Source: SIG636 sp045604285
GTDB taxonomy: Bacteria > Bacillota > Clostridia > Oscillospirales > CAG-382
Assembly (NCBI GenBank): GCA_045604285.1
Contig: JAZUNS010000032.1
Location: forward strand, 1-6,543
Length of the DNA stretch: 6,543 nt
Direction: 5' to 3'
The first letter of the stretch is position 1. Each line of letters opens with the position of its first letter. The translations under genes and the position numbers were made by a program. Below are positions 5,720-6,543 of this stretch, piece after piece. The notes under the pieces are model-generated. The model was not told the DNA's origin. It searched no databases and saw only the letters and a list, made by a program, of their open reading frames with translations.

Positions 5720-6472
5720 ATGAAGAAAAGGATTTTTGCATTGGCTTTTGCACTTCTTTTGTGCTTTGCGTTTTCCGTAAGCGTTTCGGCGGCAGAGAAG
5801 GCGGCATACTTTGTTGACAGCGCAGACCTTGTAGCTGCAGCAGAGGAGGCTGACATCAACGCCAAGCTTGCCGAGATAAGCGCAGAACACGGTGTAGACG
5901 TGGTTATAGTAACGGTTGATTCCATAGGCAATGAAGACGCCTTTTATTACGCAACCGAGTATTATACCGATAACGGCTACGGCGTAGGCAACGAAAAAAG
6001 CGGCGTGCTTCTGCTTATAAGCATGGAGTACAGAGACTGGGCAATAGTAACCAAGGGCGTGGGCAGAGACGCTATATCCGACAGTGATGCGGACTCCATA
6101 TTTGACAGCATGAGCAGTGATTTGGCGGATGACGACTTTGCACCTGCGTTTTATACCTTTGCCGAGGAATGCGACAGCTACATATATGACGAGCTGCATT
6201 TTGACTTCGTTATAAACCTTATAATTGCCTTGGTAATAGGACTTGTAGTGGCACTTATTGCTACCGGCATAATGAAGGGAAAGCTTAAGTCCGTAAGATA
6301 TCAGTCTGCGGCTGCAAATTACGTAAGACAAAACAGCATGAAGGTTACCGAATCTAAAGAGGTTTTCCTTTACAATACGGTAAGCCGTGTTGCCAGACCT
6401 AAAAATACTTCCTCCGGTGGCGGCAGAAGCGGTGGCTCCTCCGGCTTTGGCGGAAGCAGTGGTAAGTTTTAA
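5720..6472 (+). CDS. TPM-domain membrane protein (YdjH-like)
   Basis: This 250-residue protein matches Bacillus YdjH in length and plan. A signal peptide occupies about 1-24 (MKKR, hydrophobic core, SVSA). The TPM domain follows outside the membrane (about 30-155), with VDSADLV at its start, GVDVVIVTVDS in the core strand and the NGYGVGNEKSGVLLLIS stretch typical of the family. One transmembrane helix (about 163-184) leads to a basic cytoplasmic tail ending in a Gly/Ser-rich segment (229-250), also usual in TPM proteins. TPM domains are found in photosystem assembly factors and in envelope proteins; some show phosphatase activity, but no activity can be claimed here. The protein would present the TPM domain outside and the tail to the SPFH and zinc-ribbon partners inside. 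It is the last gene of the operon. Confidence 0.9.
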   Translation: MKKRIFALAFALLLCFAFSVSVSAAEKAAYFVDSADLVAAAEEADINAKLAEISAEHGVDVVIVTVDSIGNEDAFYYATEYYTDNGYGVGNEKSGVLLLISMEYRDWAIVTKGVGRDAISDSDADSIFDSMSSDLADDDFAPAFYTFAEECDSYIYDELHFDFVINLIIALVIGLVVALIATGIMKGKLKSVRYQSAAANYVRQNSMKVTESKEVFLYNTVSRVARPKNTSSGGGRSGGSSGFGGSSGKF

Positions 6473-6477
6473 ATAGA

Positions 6478-6501
6478 ATATCGGGGCATTTGCCCCGATA
6501 T
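6478..6501 (+). terminator. GC-rich hairpin after the operon, no T tract
   Basis: ATATCGGGGCA (6478-6488) pairs perfectly with TGCCCCGATAT (6491-6501) around a two-base TT centre. It begins five bases past the last stop codon, the usual place for a terminator. The plus strand then reads CAGACCGCTGAC, without the T run of an intrinsic terminator. It may act as a 3' mRNA-stabilising hairpin, a weak terminator, or a terminator for a leftward gene beyond the window. The rest of the window (6502-6543) is A-rich with nothing I can name. Confidence 0.55.
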
Positions 6502-6543
6502 CAGACCGCTGACAAAGGTACAGAACACGAAAAATATAAAAAA

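Overview
The window comes from a Gram-positive, Clostridia-type bacterium. This rests on strong AAGGAGG-like ribosome binding sites in front of every gene, GTG and TTG starts, sigma-A-like promoters, a surface protein ending in a sortase-type tail of the PNTGD kind, and a gene set matching Bacillus ydjI, ydjG and ydjH. A gut Oscillospirales or similar lineage is my inference. I see no phage, insertion sequence, CRISPR array, tRNA or rRNA. All six genes look intact.

Left half (about 1-2650, minus strand): a two-gene operon is read leftward from a promoter near 2648-2676. The first gene encodes a metal-dependent cyclase/kynurenine-formamidase-family hydrolase, with a TTG start. The second follows after 29 bases and encodes a secreted 5'-nucleotidase/UshA-like phosphoesterase with a Ser/Glu-rich stalk and a cell-wall sorting tail. 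Two hairpins occupy positions 1-65 beyond its stop; the larger has its T-rich tail on the plus strand, so it probably ends a gene entering from the left.

Middle (about 2596-2803): a divergent promoter region with a good promoter on each strand. It also holds a 12-base sequence occurring twice, once near each transcript start, and an inverted repeat over the rightward -10 box.

Right half (2804-6472, plus strand): a four-gene operon. It encodes a small Trp-rich membrane protein I do not recognise, an SPFH/Band-7 protein (YdjI-like) with four C-terminal zinc ribbons, a tail-anchored protein with two zinc ribbons (YdjG-like), and a secreted then membrane-anchored TPM-domain protein (YdjH-like). 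In Bacillus subtilis, ydjG, ydjH and ydjI lie with pspA, and their products recruit PspA to the membrane under envelope stress. No pspA lies in this window; the small membrane protein sits at the head of the operon instead. The likely picture is a membrane-associated scaffold complex: a cytoplasmic SPFH oligomer with zinc ribbons, a zinc-ribbon tail-anchored partner, and a TPM domain outside the membrane. A GC-rich hairpin without a T tract follows the last gene.
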